Shown in pieces: positions 26,617 to 35,684 of a DNA stretch of 64,000 nucleotides. The stretch is from JASSUD01 sp031963045 (GTDB lineage: Bacteria; Pseudomonadota; Gammaproteobacteria; Burkholderiales; Burkholderiaceae). Location of the stretch: the NCBI GenBank assembly GCA_031963045.1, contig JASSUK010000025.1, positions 62,001 to 126,000 of the forward strand, given 5' to 3'. Both the position numbers and the translations under genes were made by a program. Position 1 is the first letter of the stretch. Each line of letters starts with the position of its first letter. Under the pieces are notes generated by a model, which did not search any database, was not told the origin of the DNA, and was given only the letters and a program-made list of their open reading frames with translations.

Positions 26617-27762
26617 ATGCCCCAGGACCTTCTGACATTTTCAAATCTTACTGTCGATTTTGGCAAAGTACGTGCTGTAGCAGGTGTCAGTTTATCTGTC
26701 GCGCGAGGCGAAGTTGTTGGGATTGTTGGAGAGACAGGCTCAGGTAAGAGTGTGACGATGCTAGCGGTCTTGGGCCTCATTGATGCATCGGGCAAGGTTC
26801 AAGCGGATGAAATGCACTTTGCTGGACATGACTTGTTGCAGCTCTCCCCACGGAAGAGACGGGCACTCATGGGTAAAGAGATGGCGATTGTCTTTCAGGA
26901 TGCGACAGGGAGCCTGAATCCTGCCTATACGATAGGAGCACAACTTCAAGAAGTCTTACGTGAGCATGAAGGCTTGCGCGGAGCGCGTTGTAAAGCCCGT
27001 GCATTGGAGTTACTCGATCAAGTAGGCATTGCCGATGCCAAAAATCGTTTTTATTCTTTTCCGCATCAACTCTCTGGCGGGATGAATCAGCGCGTAATGA
27101 TTGCGATGGCGATTGCTTGTAAGCCCAAGCTTCTTATTGCCGATGAGCCAACCACTGCGCTGGATGTAACCACGCAGGCTCAAATCATGGAGCTTTTGCT
27201 AGACCTGCAAAAAAAGCATGGCATGGCATTGGTGCTGATTTCGCATGATTTGGCCGTAGTAGCTGAAGTCGCCCAACGGGTGGTAGTGATGTATGCAGGG
27301 GAGGTCATCGAGACTAATCGTGCTCCCGCCATTTTTGATGCGCCGCATCATCCCTATACCGAAGCATTGCTTGCAGCGATCCCCGAGCACAATCGCGGTG
27401 CAGAACGTTTAGCTGCATTGCCTGGAAGGGTGCCTAGTCCTGCTGAATTAAGATCCGATGCGCTCAAAGGATGCTGGTTTGCGCCTCGCTGTGCGTATGT
27501 AGAAGAGGCTTGCCGGCAAGCACATCCTCAATTGGCCCCTGTAATACTCCCCGCAACCACGCTCCACGGTAACAAGCATGCAAATTCGGAAGGTGCAACG
27601 CACGGTATGCCCGAAATCAATATGGCAAAAGCGCGTTGTATTAAGCCTTTGCATAAAAAAGAAGAAGCGAAAAAAGTACGCTTTTCACCAAAATCTAATG
27701 GTGATGAGCACATCGATATAGCCTCTTCTCAATCAGAGCAGAGCAAAGGAATACCATTATGA
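26617..27762 (+). CDS. Peptide ABC transporter ATP-binding protein, DppD/OppD type
   Basis: One of the two ATPases of a dipeptide/oligopeptide importer. Walker A is GETGSGKSVTM, the signature LSGGMNQRVMIAMAIA, Walker B LLIADEPTTALDV, and the H-loop LISHDL. The C-terminal cysteine-containing oligopeptide domain is present (GCWFAPRCAYVEEACRQAHP). After it there is an unusual extension of about 70 residues, rich in Lys, Ser and Glu. The stop codon overlaps the start of the second ATPase by four bases. The permeases and the binding protein normally found upstream are not here. Confidence 0.92.
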   Translation: MPQDLLTFSNLTVDFGKVRAVAGVSLSVARGEVVGIVGETGSGKSVTMLAVLGLIDASGKVQADEMHFAGHDLLQLSPRKRRALMGKEMAIVFQDATGSLNPAYTIGAQLQEVLREHEGLRGARCKARALELLDQVGIADAKNRFYSFPHQLSGGMNQRVMIAMAIACKPKLLIADEPTTALDVTTQAQIMELLLDLQKKHGMALVLISHDLAVVAEVAQRVVVMYAGEVIETNRAPAIFDAPHHPYTEALLAAIPEHNRGAERLAALPGRVPSPAELRSDALKGCWFAPRCAYVEEACRQAHPQLAPVILPATTLHGNKHANSEGATHGMPEINMAKARCIKPLHKKEEAKKVRFSPKSNGDEHIDIASSQSEQSKGIPL

Positions 27763-28877
27763 CCCAAGCTTTTATATCGCCTGCTGCGGCGCCTATCAAG
27801 CTAGGTCAGGATGATGTGTTGGTAGTAGACAATATTAGCAAGCATTATCCAGTAGCCTCCAGCCTGTGGAGCAGCATGCGCCGCTGGACTAAGCATCAGA
27901 TACATCGTGTTTGGCCGCATTCCTCTCGTCATGCATCGTCTCCACAAAAAAAGCTTGCATCCAATGATGCTGCTCCGATGGTGCACGCTTTAAACGGCGT
28001 ATCTTTTGTCGTGAAACGTGGAAGAACCTTAGCGGTTGTGGGGGAATCAGGTTGTGGTAAATCAACGCTAGCTCGTCAGTTGACGATGATTGAAACGCCT
28101 GATTCAGGAAATATTTGGATCAATGATCAAAAGCTGGTTCCAGGCGACCGCCCGTTACATGACCAATTGCGTCGACAAGTGCAGATGGTTTTTCAAAATC
28201 CTTTTGCCTCGCTAAACCCTCGTAAAACGATAGGAGCGACGCTTTCTGAACCGCTTGAAATCAACGAACCACTCAATGCTCAGCAGCGCGCGTGGCGCGT
28301 GGCTGAAGTTTTGCAGACGGTGGGATTGTTGCCCGAGCATGCGCGGCGCTATCCGCACATGTTTTCAGGAGGGCAGAGGCAGCGCATTGCTATTGCTCGC
28401 GCCATGATTTTAGGGCCGGATCTGCTGGTGGCAGATGAGCCGGTTTCTGCGCTAGATGTTTCGGTACAAGCGCAGATTTTAAATCTGTTAATGGATTTGC
28501 AAGCGCGCTTCTATACCAGCATGGTATTTATCTCGCACAATCTATCTGTAGTAGAGCATATCGCCCACGATGTGATGGTTATGTACCTGGGCCGGGTAGT
28601 CGAGATGGGGGATAAAACCACACTCTTTAGTAACCCTCTACATCCCTATACGCGGATGCTGATATCTGCGACTCCGGCATTGCATGCCGCTAATAGGCGG
28701 ATTCGGATACCGATTCAGGGTGAGCTGCCTTCACCTTTGAATCCTCCATCCGGGTGCGCATTTCATCCAAGATGCCCTTACGCAACAGATTTATGCCGAC
28801 GCCACGTCCCCAACTTACGTATTGTGGAAGGGAGGGAAGTAGCTTGTCATTGGGCCGAGAAGGTTGGGGAGAGCTAG
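27759..28877 (+). CDS. Peptide ABC transporter ATP-binding protein, DppF/OppF type
   Basis: The partner ATPase of the importer. Walker A is GESGCGKSTLARQL, the signature FSGGQRQRIAIARAM, and Walker B LLVADEPVSALDVSVQAQ. The oligopeptide C-terminal motif GCAFHPRCPYATDLCR is intact. A stretch of about 50 residues between the first strand (NISKHYPVAS) and the continuation HALNGVSFVVKRG is a family-typical insertion, here extended with basic residues. The 3' end runs antisense into the last 188 bases of the next ORF on the other strand. Without a neighbouring permease it must work with subunits encoded elsewhere or be a remnant. Confidence 0.92.
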   Translation: MTQAFISPAAAPIKLGQDDVLVVDNISKHYPVASSLWSSMRRWTKHQIHRVWPHSSRHASSPQKKLASNDAAPMVHALNGVSFVVKRGRTLAVVGESGCGKSTLARQLTMIETPDSGNIWINDQKLVPGDRPLHDQLRRQVQMVFQNPFASLNPRKTIGATLSEPLEINEPLNAQQRAWRVAEVLQTVGLLPEHARRYPHMFSGGQRQRIAIARAMILGPDLLVADEPVSALDVSVQAQILNLLMDLQARFYTSMVFISHNLSVVEHIAHDVMVMYLGRVVEMGDKTTLFSNPLHPYTRMLISATPALHAANRRIRIPIQGELPSPLNPPSGCAFHPRCPYATDLCRRHVPNLRIVEGREVACHWAEKVGES

Positions 28878-29877
28878 TGGCAGGCAGTATGGGTGAAGCT
28901 ACCTGAGTAGAAGTATCTGAAGTATTTGAAACTAGTGTGGAGTTGCTGTTAATAGATTCGGCATCAGAGTTTCTCCTTTTATTCGAGACTTTGTCTTTTT
29001 GGAAAAAGGAAGCGATAGGTAGTTCTACAAGCGGTGATGTAGGACGAGAAGGGTTTTCAACTAAAGTGCTGGCGCTACTGTTCGTGCTTTCTGTGGAAAA
29101 ACGTTTTGGTATTGGGAAAAGCACTTTGAATTCCTCTTCATCTTGAATAGAGGTTTTCTCAATAGCGGGTAAAGCAAATAATATATAGTCTACAACACAC
29201 TGTGCAGGAACTAAGGCTGGATTAACCTGTGTGATAGGGTAGCCATAAGTCACTTTTTTGAAGTGCGGCCAATATGATAAATCAATCGGTTCGCGCAGTG
29301 CAGTGAAAGTAGAGAGATTTATTTCTGGTATTTTTGCCTCCACATGCTCAGTAATGAAAGAGCGATATTGTTTCCGAATGGTGGGATCGGATATATATGA
29401 TAATTGTTTATTAAGAGCAATCAATCCGTTGGTATGGTTTTGAGTTTTTGTAAAACGTATATGACCCTTTAGGCAAATGGGACCTTGATCATCTTGATCT
29501 ATATCTTTGTAAGAGGGTATGAGAAGTTTTTTGTCTGATTTATATTTTTCCGCTAACTCTTTTATTTGTTGATCTGACATTAAATTAAGAGGGCCAGAAA
29601 TATCTAGTTCTTTTGACGAAGAAGAGCGAGAAAATATACTGTGAATGCGTGATTTTGTAGAGGAAAAAGAAGTCGATAGCCTTTGGGAAATAGAGTTATA
29701 TTTTTCTGCTGAAATTGGATTGGAAGGTCTAGGGATATTAAATTTTTTGGGTGATGGGAATCGAGAAAAAATACTCTCCATGCGTACCTTCGTAGCCGAA
29801 AAAGGAGCAGAGAATTTTTGGGGGGGTAATTTAATATATCCCTTCAATATATTGAGTCTTTTTGTCATATCTTCCAC
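28690..29877 (-). CDS. Unknown Ser/Thr-rich protein with duplicated N terminus
   Basis: I do not recognise a family. The 395-aa product has an N-terminal duplication: FSATKVRMESIFSRFPSPKK near residue 25 recurs as FSSTKSRIHSIFSRSSSSKE near residue 72. A compact middle region (about residues 95-245) includes LIPSYKDIDQDDQGPICLKG and TYGYPITQVNPALVPAQCVV. The following 150 residues are Ser/Thr/Asn-rich and probably disordered. No signal peptide or membrane helix is visible. The last 62 codons lie antisense to the end of the dppF-like gene, so the original stop may have been lost. The style, a disordered Ser-rich tail in an accessory position, is what one sees in effectors, but this is only a guess. 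Confidence 0.6.
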   Translation of the reverse strand: MEDMTKRLNILKGYIKLPPQKFSAPFSATKVRMESIFSRFPSPKKFNIPRPSNPISAEKYNSISQRLSTSFSSTKSRIHSIFSRSSSSKELDISGPLNLMSDQQIKELAEKYKSDKKLLIPSYKDIDQDDQGPICLKGHIRFTKTQNHTNGLIALNKQLSYISDPTIRKQYRSFITEHVEAKIPEINLSTFTALREPIDLSYWPHFKKVTYGYPITQVNPALVPAQCVVDYILFALPAIEKTSIQDEEEFKVLFPIPKRFSTESTNSSASTLVENPSRPTSPLVELPIASFFQKDKVSNKRRNSDAESINSNSTLVSNTSDTSTQVASPILPATSSPQPSRPNDKLLPSLPQYVSWGRGVGINLLRKGILDEMRTRMEDSKVKAAHPESVSESAY

Positions 29878-30051
29878 ACCTTTGAAAGGGTATGCAACAG
29901 CGCATAGATTCAGATTTATAGAGTTAAATATAGCTGTATTTTTCTGTTTTCCTTTAGGTAAGCGAAAAAATGTTGCGCAAGCCGATGAAAGCGTATGCCT
30001 AAATAAAATTAGATATACGCTTTTTTTATACGTAGATAGAGGCTTGCTGTT

Positions 30052-30693
30052 TTATAAAGGTGCGCGTGATTCTGATGTGTAGCAACCGGCCTCACTGATA
30101 ATCAGATCTAATGGCACATCATGAGGCTCGCGGGGTAGGATGGGCAGATGGGTGTATTCATAGGCTAATCCTATGGTGGTGGGGCGGGGAGAGCATGCGG
30201 CAAGTGTGCGATCGTAGTAGCCGCCGCCATAGCCTAGCCGCAGGCATGTGCTGTCAAATCCTAGGCAAGGAATGAGTAATAGATCTGGGCATACAGGCTC
30301 CTCTTGAGCTGGAATGGGGATGCCATAATCGCCTACAGTTAAGCTGCTATCAGGTGTCCATCTCCAAAATTCTAGAGGGCTTTTTCTATTTACGACGACC
30401 GGTAGCGCTGCGGTATGTGAAGCTGATTGTGCTAACCATTGAGTGAGCACGTCGAGCGCATTAAATTCTCCAGGTAGGGGCCAATACAGGCCAACACAGT
30501 GCGGTTGATATTGTTTTAGTACATCGCTTAATCGGGTTGATATTGCTGTGTTGTGATCAGGGGTTATCGTGTAATTTTTCCGTGCGACTAGGAGCTCAGT
30601 TCTGTAAGTGGATTTAGGTTTGTGTACAGTAGTAGGCGAGGGTTCGCGTGCTATGCTGGAACGCATGGACTTGTCTCTTGGAGTGTTTTTCAT
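30052..30693 (-). CDS. 5-formyltetrahydrofolate cyclo-ligase
   Basis: Converts 5-formyl-THF to 5,10-methenyl-THF using ATP (YgfA/MTHFS family). The motifs are VGLYWPLPGEFNALDV for substrate binding and LLIPCLGFDSTCLRLGYGGGYYDRTLA for ATP and Mg binding, the latter diagnostic. The product is 213 aa; an internal ATG at 30666 (MRSSIARE) would shorten it by nine residues and leave more room for the divergent slt promoter. With folC it forms part of a retained folate metabolism. Confidence 0.93.
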   Translation of the reverse strand: MKNTPRDKSMRSSIAREPSPTTVHKPKSTYRTELLVARKNYTITPDHNTAISTRLSDVLKQYQPHCVGLYWPLPGEFNALDVLTQWLAQSASHTAALPVVVNRKSPLEFWRWTPDSSLTVGDYGIPIPAQEEPVCPDLLLIPCLGFDSTCLRLGYGGGYYDRTLAACSPRPTTIGLAYEYTHLPILPREPHDVPLDLIISEAGCYTSESRAPL

Positions 30694-30713
30694 TTAATTG
30701 GGCTTATTTTTAC

Positions 30714-33071
30714 ATGTTTTCTCCTTCCACCTTTGCCTCTAAAGCAACGCGCGTAACGCGTGCGGTGTATGTGGGAGTGCTCAGCTTTTTTGCATTTTCC
30801 TTCGTATATTCCTCTAATGTGTATGCAAATGCTCAAGGAAATACGCGTATTCAGAGTGTGCAAAATGAGAGTGTGGCACAGAGAAATACGGCTTTACCCT
30901 TCGACTCATCCGTGGCTGCGCCAGCAGGAGCGCCAACGGGTGCAACAGCGGGAGCCGCGATAGCCACGTCCCCTGCAGAGCCAAACACCACGCCAGAAAG
31001 CGCACTATATCCTCAGCAAATGACCCAACAGGATTTTGATTTAAACCTGCTGGCGTTGCGTGAAGCTTCTATGAGCAATGATGACGCTGTGGCCATACCA
31101 TTATCAAGCCGTCTTTTAGCGCTTTCCTCTTTTCCAGCTACTACTGCTGAAGTCGCCCCTCTTTTACGTGCGTATATCGAATATTTTGGCATTAGACCTT
31201 TGCTATTTGATGCAGCAGGATCGGTTCGCGAAGAGATTCCAGACTCTACTTTAGAGAAAGTGCGCGCGTTTTTGAGGCGTAACGCAGGCAGTGCACTGGC
31301 AGACAGGATGCGTAATGATTATTTGCTGGTATTGGGTGCACAAAAAGATTGGGGCAATTTTGAAGCGAACCATCGTCTTTTTACGCTCAACGATGATGTG
31401 CAAGTAAAAATATATGCATTAGCGGCACGTGCGCAACGTGGCGAGAATGTAGCTGCCGCCGCACGTGCCTTGTTAGTTAATCCGCGCCAATATGGTAATG
31501 CAGGCATCGATCTGATTACTTTGTTAGCGCAACAAAAACAATTTGGTGCGCAAGATATATGGAGTCAAATGCGATTGACTTATAGAGTCAATCGCCACAG
31601 TATGGCTAAAGAAATAGCCAAAGCATTGGGTGCAGATGCACCTGCTAGCCATTTGCTAGATGAAGCGGCATTGCGCCCTTTAATGTTATTGACAGACGCT
31701 ACGCACACAGTGAATGCCGTCAATTCTCCCAATACTGCTATGGGGCCGCAGCTTATTTTGTTGGCCCTCACACAGATGGCAAGGTATAACCCAAAGGGGG
31801 CAGAAACTGCCTTCGCACCCCTCGCTCCTCAACTCACTGAGAATCAAAGAGCTATTGGTTGGCTAATCATCGCTCATTGGGGCGCCGTAGATCGCTGCCC
31901 AGAGGCATTGCACTGGTATAGCCTAACAAAGGGTGCGCCTATATCTAATAATTCTATGGAATGGCGCGCGCGCGCGGCTTTATTCGCCGGTTCATGGAAA
32001 GAGGTTCGCGCTGCAATTGAAGCCATGCCTGCCGTACTTCAAGCACAGCCAACCTGGGTGTACTGGTTGGCACGGGCTTTGCAAGCGCAAAGCGAATCGG
32101 TTGCCTTAGCTGGTAACACTACTAATCCTAATGCGTCTGCCAGTTCTCTGGCGACTTCTGCTGCACAAAACCAAGCGCGCGCTAAAGCACTTTTTACTAA
32201 AATTGCTTCGGGCTTCGATTTTTATGGCTTGCTGGCTAGGGAAGCGCTTGGGCGCTCTTTGGTCTTGCCTGAACATGCCATAGTGACCCAAGCAGAGGTT
32301 GCTGCAATGTCACAACGAGCAGGTTTTGCATTAACACAACGTTTATATGCAGCAGGTCTGTATTTCGAAGGCAGTCGGGAATGGAATTGGTTGCTACGAG
32401 GTATGGGTGATCGCCAACTCCTTGCGGTTGCACATTATGCAAAACAGCAGGGTTTATACGACCGTGCCGTTAATACAGCGGATCGTACTCGCAGAGAACA
32501 CGATTTTTCATTGCGCTACCCCACCCCTTCTCTAAACATTGTCACACGTAATGCAAAAGATGCCGATGTCGATTTAAATTGGGTGTATGGATTAATTCGG
32601 CAGGAGTCACGTTTTCTTACCAAGGCGCAATCAGGGGTAGGAGCCGTTGGATTGATGCAAGTCATGCCTCGCACCGCTCAACTCGTGGTTCGGAAAATTG
32701 GATTGGATGGTTTTGAATTAGCAAAGCTTGCAGATATTCAGAGTAATACCCAGATAGGCACACGCTACTTGGATATGCTCTATGAACAGTTTGACCGCTC
32801 AGAAGTTTTGGCTACAGCGGGCTATAACGCAGGCCCACGCCGGGCAAAACAATGGCAGGAAGCTTTGCCACGCACGATGGAAGGAGCCATATTCATTGAA
32901 ACGATTCCCTTTGATGAAACTCGTACCTATGTCAAAAACGTGCTTGCGAATGCATTGTATTACGATGCAATACTCAGTAAAGAGGGAAGAAATCGACACT
33001 CCTTACTGAGCACATTAGGCCGGATAACCCCTTCGTCACCAGAGGTACAGATAACAAAAGATCTGCCTTAA
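30714..33071 (+). CDS. slt: Soluble lytic murein transglycosylase
   Basis: Cleaves the MurNAc-GlcNAc bond of peptidoglycan with formation of 1,6-anhydroMurNAc, in the periplasm. I place the start at 30714 so that the product begins MFSPSTFASKATRVTRAVYV and runs into a signal peptide-like hydrophobic stretch (GVLSFFAFSFVYSSNVYA); an earlier in-frame codon at 30648 would lie inside the divergent folate gene. The alpha-helical superhelix domain fills the middle. The catalytic Glu is at about residue 631 in YGLIRQESRF, with AVGLMQVMPRTA and TAGYNAGPRRAKQW completing the Slt fold. Length about 785 aa. Confidence 0.95.
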   Translation: MFSPSTFASKATRVTRAVYVGVLSFFAFSFVYSSNVYANAQGNTRIQSVQNESVAQRNTALPFDSSVAAPAGAPTGATAGAAIATSPAEPNTTPESALYPQQMTQQDFDLNLLALREASMSNDDAVAIPLSSRLLALSSFPATTAEVAPLLRAYIEYFGIRPLLFDAAGSVREEIPDSTLEKVRAFLRRNAGSALADRMRNDYLLVLGAQKDWGNFEANHRLFTLNDDVQVKIYALAARAQRGENVAAAARALLVNPRQYGNAGIDLITLLAQQKQFGAQDIWSQMRLTYRVNRHSMAKEIAKALGADAPASHLLDEAALRPLMLLTDATHTVNAVNSPNTAMGPQLILLALTQMARYNPKGAETAFAPLAPQLTENQRAIGWLIIAHWGAVDRCPEALHWYSLTKGAPISNNSMEWRARAALFAGSWKEVRAAIEAMPAVLQAQPTWVYWLARALQAQSESVALAGNTTNPNASASSLATSAAQNQARAKALFTKIASGFDFYGLLAREALGRSLVLPEHAIVTQAEVAAMSQRAGFALTQRLYAAGLYFEGSREWNWLLRGMGDRQLLAVAHYAKQQGLYDRAVNTADRTRREHDFSLRYPTPSLNIVTRNAKDADVDLNWVYGLIRQESRFLTKAQSGVGAVGLMQVMPRTAQLVVRKIGLDGFELAKLADIQSNTQIGTRYLDMLYEQFDRSEVLATAGYNAGPRRAKQWQEALPRTMEGAIFIETIPFDETRTYVKNVLANALYYDAILSKEGRNRHSLLSTLGRITPSSPEVQITKDLP

Positions 33072-33089
33072 TGTGGTCTTAATATGTGG

Positions 33090-33131
33090 GTAGGTTGGTG
33101 GTGAGGTACGAACCCCAACACGCGCGCCACG
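33090..33131. repeat. Family A half element
   Basis: GTAGGTTGGTGGTGAGGTAC and the following GAACCCCAACACGCGCGCCA match the left arm of the family A element. No right arm follows within 150 bases. It sits 18 bases after the slt stop codon. Confidence 0.75.
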
Positions 33132-33174
33132 GTCTTCTTGAAAACCTGCTTTTAGCTACCATCATGCAGACCAT

Positions 33175-33702
33175 CTATGCATTATCAGTAATAGCGTCTC
33201 CCAATATATTTTTCTTTTGTTTATACGCTGCGGCTATTGCTTCTAAGCAGATAATTTGCTCCTGAAGTAGAGCGCTTCTTAGCTCGATTTTATTAATTCG
33301 AAGGAGCCTATTACGGTACTGTGGGCTATGAATATAGGGGTCGCTGAGATAGGGATCCCTGATGTTGAAGTCATGGGTAAGGGTGCGTGCCATTAAAAGA
33401 GGGGCTGCTGAGTGCGTGCGTACCCTCTGCAGGGGGTGCGCTGATGGTGCGCGTTCTTTTTTGGGAGGAGGCGTTATATCCTTCTCAAGCTGCTCTAGTG
33501 TTTCCTCATTCTCGCAGTATAGGGTGGAGATTTCAACGAGGGTGGTGATTTCATTCAAGCTAGCCTGGTCTTCCGACGCATTATTTTGGCTAGTTTCCAA
33601 CATATCTTGCAGCTTGGATGCAAGCATATCCCTCAATATAGTTATATTCGAAATCTCAACAGGGTGTTTATTGCTGACGGTATTGAGCCGCATATTGTCC
33701 AT
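33175..33702 (-). CDS. Unknown small protein beside a palindromic element
   Basis: I do not recognise a family. From the ATG at 33702 the product is 175 aa, beginning MDNMRLNTVSNKHPVEISNI, with GAGAT upstream as a weak ribosome-binding site. An in-frame extension to 33933 exists, but it would translate straight through the 141-bp family B palindrome, so I reject it. The sequence has helical stretches (LRDMLASKLQDMLETSQ, ALLQEQIICLEAIAAAYKQK) separated by a Pro/Lys-rich linker. No signal peptide or membrane segment. It could be an accessory-region protein or a decaying ORF. Confidence 0.45.
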   Translation of the reverse strand: MDNMRLNTVSNKHPVEISNITILRDMLASKLQDMLETSQNNASEDQASLNEITTLVEISTLYCENEETLEQLEKDITPPPKKERAPSAHPLQRVRTHSAAPLLMARTLTHDFNIRDPYLSDPYIHSPQYRNRLLRINKIELRSALLQEQIICLEAIAAAYKQKKNILGDAITDNA

Positions 33703-33733
33703 AAATACATCTCTAAAAAGAATAAAAAATCGC

Positions 33734-33874
33734 AGGGCGTGCCTTAATTGTCCAAAAGGGCCCATCTTTGAGGTCGTGCGGTGCTCGGAATCCTCACTGT
33801 ACTTAAGTACATCCGGATCCTGTGCTCCTGCTCCCCCAAATATGAACCCTTTTGGACAATTAAGGACGCGCCCT
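33734..33874. repeat. Family B element, complete 141-bp palindrome
   Basis: The ends AGGGCGTGCCTTAATTGTCC and, inverted, AGGGCGCGTCCTTAATTGTCC extend as terminal inverted repeats of about 28 bp through AAAAGGG. The interior also pairs imperfectly across the exact centre, which is the perfect 12-bp palindrome GTACTTAAGTAC. The whole element can therefore fold as one long hairpin. Partial copies occur at 2727, 26475, 40003, 57178 and 60141. Confidence 0.8.
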
Positions 33875-34036
33875 AGTTGAGGGTTCAGTACAACCCTCAA
33901 CATGCCTACCAAATGAAATTTTAAAAGCTCCAAACCACTTCGTAACCGATTTCAAGCTTTTTTTCTGTTAAATTCCAGAACTCTTCTGCGTAATTCGCAT
34001 TGGGTTCATATCATTTTGGAAGGATACAGAGCAGCT

Positions 34037-35455
34037 ATGTCTTCAAGCGCGCAAGTAGTACCAGGCCCTACAAACATCGTGCATTCCTCAGGGCTTGGGG
34101 TGTTGGATGCACTTTCCCCACTCGATGGCCGGTATGCAGATAAAGTGCATGCGCTGCGGCCTTGGCTGTCTGAAGTCGCTTTAATGCGCTATCGTGTAGA
34201 GGTGGAGGTCCATTGGCTGATTACTCTAGCCAGCGCTGGCCTGGATGGCATTACCCCTCTTTCTGATGACGCTACAGCCTATTTGATCGACATACTCAAG
34301 CAGTTTGACGATACGGCGGCTATGCGTATTAAAGCGTTAGAAAAAGAAACCAACCATGATGTCAAAGCTATTGAGTATTGGTTAAAAGAAAAAATAGCGC
34401 CCCATGCAGAGCTGCGGGAAATGAATGAATTCATCCATTTTGCTTGCACTTCTGAAGATATTAATAACACCGCTTATGCGCTAATGGTTAAAGGCGCGCG
34501 CGAACAGGTATTGCTACCCAAACTTCGTGCTATCCATAGTCGTTTAATAGAACTGGCCCATAGCCATGCCCACCACGCTATGCTCTCACGTACGCACGGC
34601 CAAAGCGCCAGCCCTACGACGCTGGGTAAAGAGCTGATGAATAGTGCAGTACGTCTTGAGTCTGCAATTACACGCATTGCCAGCGTGGATATGCTTGGAA
34701 AAATGAATGGAGCGGTGGGCAATTACAATGCCCACCACGTGGCGTATCCTGAAGTGCAATGGGAAATACTCGCGAAGCGCTTTATCGAAGAAACGCTAGG
34801 TTTGCGTTTTAATTCACACACCACGCAGATCGAGCCTCATGATTGGATGGCAGAGCTTTTTGATGCAGTCGCTCGTGCAAATACAATACTGATCGATTTA
34901 AATCGTGACCTTTGGGGCTATATTTCGCTGGGTTATTTCAAGCAAAAGACGTTGGCGAATGAAGTGGGATCTTCCACGATGCCGCATAAAGTAAACCCTA
35001 TCGACTTTGAAAATTCAGAAGGCAATCTGGGCTTGGCCAATGCGCTTTTACAGCATTTATCGAGTAAGTTGCCGATTTCTCGCTGGCAGCGCGATTTGAC
35101 GGATTCTACAGTGCTGCGCAATGTGGGAGTCGCTTTTGGCTATGCGCTGCTGGCTTTTGAGAGTTGCATGCGAGGGTTAAATAAACTCGAGGTGAACCTG
35201 CCACGCTTAGAAGAAGATTTGAATGCCTGCTGGGAAGTACTCGCTGAGCCTGTGCAAACAGTGATGCGTCGCTACCGTATTCAAGGTGCCTATGAGCAGC
35301 TCAAAGCGTTGACGCGCGGAAAAGGGATGACACGCGAGGGCTTGCATACTTTTATCCAAACACTGGCTATTCCCGATGATGCAAAACAACGTCTGCTAGC
35401 GCTTACCCCAAGCTCTTATATAGGATATGCAGCGCATTTGGCTAATATTGAGTAA
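34037..35455 (+). CDS. purB: Adenylosuccinate lyase
   Basis: Catalyses two fumarate-releasing steps of purine synthesis, on SAICAR and on adenylosuccinate. The signature of the fumarase/aspartase superfamily is SSTMPHKVNPIDFENSEGNL near residue 310. HFACTSEDINNTAYAL and SRTHGQSASPTTLGKELM are the other active-site blocks. The first ATG with a ribosome-binding site (GGAAGGA, about 12 bases upstream) is at 34037, giving 472 aa; an in-frame TTG at 34016 is less likely. Length is close to that of the E. coli enzyme. Confidence 0.96.
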   Translation: MSSSAQVVPGPTNIVHSSGLGVLDALSPLDGRYADKVHALRPWLSEVALMRYRVEVEVHWLITLASAGLDGITPLSDDATAYLIDILKQFDDTAAMRIKALEKETNHDVKAIEYWLKEKIAPHAELREMNEFIHFACTSEDINNTAYALMVKGAREQVLLPKLRAIHSRLIELAHSHAHHAMLSRTHGQSASPTTLGKELMNSAVRLESAITRIASVDMLGKMNGAVGNYNAHHVAYPEVQWEILAKRFIEETLGLRFNSHTTQIEPHDWMAELFDAVARANTILIDLNRDLWGYISLGYFKQKTLANEVGSSTMPHKVNPIDFENSEGNLGLANALLQHLSSKLPISRWQRDLTDSTVLRNVGVAFGYALLAFESCMRGLNKLEVNLPRLEEDLNACWEVLAEPVQTVMRRYRIQGAYEQLKALTRGKGMTREGLHTFIQTLAIPDDAKQRLLALTPSSYIGYAAHLANIE

Positions 35456-35481
35456 GATGTTTCTGTAAGAGCGGTAGATTC

Positions 35482-35604
35482 TGGTGAGCAACGTTCCTCA
35501 ACACGCACACCACCGACTTTTAAGCATCGCTTTGGGCCTGTACATGCAGGTTTTAAAAGGCCAATGGACATCATGTTGGGGTTCGTACCTCACCACCAAC
35601 CTAT
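35482..35604. repeat. Family A element, degenerate left arm
   Basis: The right arm CATGTTGGGGTTCGTACCTC followed by ACCACCAACCTA is well preserved. The left arm, GGTGAGCAACGTTCCTCAAC, is recognisable but changed. The interior contains CACACCACCGAC and TGTACATGCAGG. The copy lies just after purB. Confidence 0.65.
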
Positions 35605-35613
35605 AAATGAACG

Positions 35614-35658
35614 GTAGGTTGGTGGTGACGAAGGAACCCCAACATGCGCACCACCGAC
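35614..35658. repeat. Family A half element upstream of the FimV-like gene
   Basis: GTAGGTTGGTGGTGACGAAG and the following GAACCCCAACATGCGCACCA form a single arm with no partner. It ends 27 bases before the FimV-like start codon, so it lies in the 5' leader or promoter region of that gene. Confidence 0.7.
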
Positions 35659-35684
35659 ATTTGTATTCTAAGAGCAAAGAAACT

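Noticed and set aside
29990..30027. AGCGTAT / ATACGCT hairpin followed by seven T as a terminator
   Set aside because: The T-run is on the plus strand, but both flanking genes are on the minus strand; the 18-base loop is also long.
30648..30713. Earlier start for the lytic transglycosylase
   Set aside because: It places 22 residues before the signal peptide and overlaps the divergent folate gene.
33703..33933. N-terminal extension of the unknown protein at 33175
   Set aside because: It would be translated from the family B palindrome; a start with a plausible ribosome-binding site exists just inside at 33702.
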